14,751 nt of DNA from assembly GCA_035294565.1 (NCBI GenBank), contig DATGKR010000149.1, positions 1 to 14,751 on the forward strand, in the 5' to 3' direction. Position 1 is the stretch's first letter. Every line of letters starts with the position of its first letter. A model generated the notes under the pieces. It did not search any database. It saw nothing but the letters and a program-made list of their open reading frames with translations, and was not told the DNA's origin. This document shows, piece after piece, positions 13,515-14,751 of the stretch. The position numbers and the translations under genes were made by a program. Source of the DNA: DATGKR01 sp035294565. GTDB taxonomy: Bacteria > Actinomycetota > Acidimicrobiia > Acidimicrobiales > Palsa-688.

Positions 13515-13756
13515 CAGCATCTTTTCGGCAGGCCAAAGGCGGGAACCCCACGCCCGGGCCCCGAGCATTCCCGGCCGGGCCACCGTGACCGCGGTGGTAC
13601 CTCACGCATCCAGACGGCCATGCGACGCCGAGGGCAGCCCCTGGGCCCTGGACAGGGCGCCCTGGTGTCGAAGCCCTGAAGGAGCATCCCTCCACCCGAG
13701 CGCGCACCGCCACGATGTTCGGAAGGCGCTGGGCGGGGAAGAACATTGTCAAGTGC

Positions 13757-13764
13757 AAGGAGGT
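13757..13764 (+). promoter_or_regulatory. Consensus Shine-Dalgarno AAGGAGGT
   Basis: A perfect anti-16S match, 6 nt before the ATG at 13771. It sets the start of the stress-protein gene well inside a longer open frame and shows that the genome uses both leadered and leaderless translation. Confidence 0.85.
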
Positions 13765-13770
13765 AGACGG

Positions 13771-14298
13771 ATGACCTACGACTTGGCTGGGCAGGGACCG
13801 CTGTCGGGCATGGAAGGGGTCCCGCGTGTAACTGCCTGGAACACCGTGGCGAGTTTCGCGACTTACGCCGAAGCCCACGAGGCGGTCGACCGCTTGGCGG
13901 CTGCTGGGTTCCCCGTGGAGGAGATCGAGATCGTCGGCTCGGGGCTGCGGACAGTCGAACGGGTCACCGGCCGTCTCAAAGTGGGCACGGTCGTCCTGGG
14001 TGGGGCCGGGAGCGGAATGTGGATCGGCCTCTTCGTCGGCCTGGTCGTGGGCCTCTTCACTGTCGGTCCGGCGTGGCTCGGCCTGATAGTCGGAGGGATG
14101 CTCATCGGTGCGGCCTTCGGCGCAGTAGCCGGTCTCGTTACGGGCGTGGCGGCCCGTCGGCGAGGGGAATACTCGGCGCTGCGCGGTGTAGTCGCCACCC
14201 GCTACGACGTCATCGCCCTCGACGGCACCGTCGACGCGGCCCGTGCAGCGCTGGGCATTTCAGCGAACGCCATGGACTACACACCGTCCGCCGGCTGA
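13771..14298 (+). CDS. General stress protein 17M-like membrane protein
   Basis: A 175-aa protein. Residues 24-62 form the GSP17M/YflT-like domain: VASFATYAEAHEAVDRLAAA followed by GFPVEEIEIVGSGLR, a ferredoxin-like fold seen in B. subtilis stress proteins. Two Gly-rich membrane segments follow at about 72-97 and 101-126 (VGGMLIGAAFGAVAGLVTGV), then a charged tail with YDVIALDGTVDAARAAL, which may pair with the first domain. Homologues in actinobacteria are often labelled 'magnesium transporter' without proof. The ATG at 13771 is fixed by the perfect Shine-Dalgarno; the frame upstream is open but has no other support. It is convergent with the ClC gene, 46 bp apart. Confidence 0.85.
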   Translation: MTYDLAGQGPLSGMEGVPRVTAWNTVASFATYAEAHEAVDRLAAAGFPVEEIEIVGSGLRTVERVTGRLKVGTVVLGGAGSGMWIGLFVGLVVGLFTVGPAWLGLIVGGMLIGAAFGAVAGLVTGVAARRRGEYSALRGVVATRYDVIALDGTVDAARAALGISANAMDYTPSAG

Positions 14299-14309
14299 TC
14301 AGCCCCGTG

Positions 14310-14335
14310 AGGCCGATCCCGACGGCGCGCTGCGC
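14310..14335. terminator. Possible weak stem-loop between convergent genes
   Basis: In the 46-bp gap between the stress-protein and ClC stop codons, TCCCG and CGGGA can pair around a GC-rich loop. There is no T-run on either side, so a terminator role is only suggested by position. Confidence 0.25.
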
Positions 14336-14344
14336 GGGACCAGC

Positions 14345-14751
14345 TCAGTGCAGCGGCAACCGGGCGGAATACACCGAGCGCTGCTCGAATCGGCGACAGG
14401 TGAGGATGGCCCCCGCCGCAGCCAGGAGCAGCGCGACCATGATCTTGTCCGAGTTGGCGGTCAACTCGATGGCAAAGGCGACGGCCGCGATGGGCGCCTG
14501 CATTCCCGCACAGAGCATCGCTCCCGCCCCGATCACCGCATAGCTCGCGGGGTCGCTCCCCGGCCAGAGATGTGACCAGGAGTGCCCCAGGAACGCGCCG
14601 AGCACTGCCCCGAAGCTGAACGTCGGCGTGAAGAGGCCCCCGCTGACCCCGCTTCCGAGGGTGAGAGTGGTGGACACCGGCTTCAACACGCTCAGGGCGG
14701 CGAGACCAGCGAGCCCGGTCGCCCCGGTCATGGCCAGCTGAGCAAGGTCCC
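14345..14751 (-). CDS. ClC-family chloride channel/antiporter, C-terminal part
   Basis: The last 135 or so residues of a ClC chloride channel or Cl-/H+ exchanger; the 5' part lies beyond the right edge and the frame is open to the end of the window. The segment GSGVSGGLFTPTFSFGA is the ClC helix-N filter signature (GxFxP-type), preceded by KPVSTTLTLG and followed by AVIGAGAMLCAGMQAPIAAV and IELTANSDKIMVALLLAA, the final helices that form the ion pathway. It ends soon after the last helix (RLPLH), so there is no C-terminal CBS pair. The ATG at 14731 is internal and not the true start. Confidence 0.93.
   Translation of the reverse strand, partial: DLAQLAMTGATGLAGLAALSVLKPVSTTLTLGSGVSGGLFTPTFSFGAVLGAFLGHSWSHLWPGSDPASYAVIGAGAMLCAGMQAPIAAVAFAIELTANSDKIMVALLLAAAGAILTCRRFEQRSVYSARLPLH

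Larger units (their letters stand above)
13424..13770. other. 347-bp divergent intergenic region
   Basis: It separates the pilin-like operon (-) from the stress-protein gene (+). It holds the operon promoter and both Shine-Dalgarno sites, a 6-bp hairpin CCACCG (13580-13585) / CGGTGG (13592-13597), and a perfect 12-bp palindrome CAGGGCGCCCTG (13653-13664). GTTC (13717-13720), 14 bp, GGGGAA (13735-13740) is faintly like an actinobacterial SigF/SigB promoter, as might suit a stress gene, but the match is poor. Frames open across it on both strands look like high-GC noise. Confidence 0.5.

Noticed and set aside
13486..13770. Upstream extension of the stress-protein frame
   Set aside because: A perfect Shine-Dalgarno places the start at 13771, and the extension has noise-like composition.

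Overview
This is a GC-rich window with densely packed genes on both strands and many GTG and TTG starts. Several genes appear leaderless: a -10-like hexamer sits 6-7 nt before the start codon. An F420-type LLM oxidoreductase, a NucS mismatch endonuclease, the gene order PhoH-YbeY-CorC-Era and a Tad-type pilus cluster all point to an actinobacterium. A deep-branching class such as Acidimicrobiia is plausible, but that placement is inference.

Layout. Positions 1-848 (-) hold the 5' part of an LLM oxidoreductase. Divergent to it is a DinG/XPD-type Fe-S helicase (899-2869, +), whose tail overlaps the tail of era by 59 bp. On the minus strand a housekeeping cluster runs HIT protein, PhoH ATPase, YbeY, CNNM/CorC protein, Era (6903 down to 2811). 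Its last two junctions are identical TTGA start/stop overlaps. This is a ribosome-maturation and RNA-handling operon. Divergent to HIT is a 189-aa unrecognised protein, followed convergently by a small excisionase-type HTH protein (-).

Positions 7860-9918 (+) hold a SAF/CpaB-like membrane protein and a CpaE/TadZ-like ATPase with a degenerate P-loop. After nucS (-) comes an unrecognised one-helix membrane protein (10809-11468, +). Its 3' end begins a 46-bp tandem repeat. A gene-free 379-bp stretch follows, with a long hairpin and a third, competing copy of the hairpin arm. Positions 13423 down to 11848 (-) are a translationally coupled four-gene operon: a 56-aa pilin-like peptide followed by three TadE/TadG-like one-helix proteins. 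The window ends with a stress-protein-17M-like membrane protein (+) and the 3' end of a ClC chloride channel (-).

How the genes fit together. The CpaB-like, CpaE-like and pilin-like genes look like parts of one Tad/Flp-type secretion or pilus apparatus. They are split into two oppositely directed groups, and no motor ATPase (TadA/CpaF), TadB/TadC or prepilin peptidase lies in the window. This split cluster, together with the structured repeats next to it, is the least ordinary part of the window.
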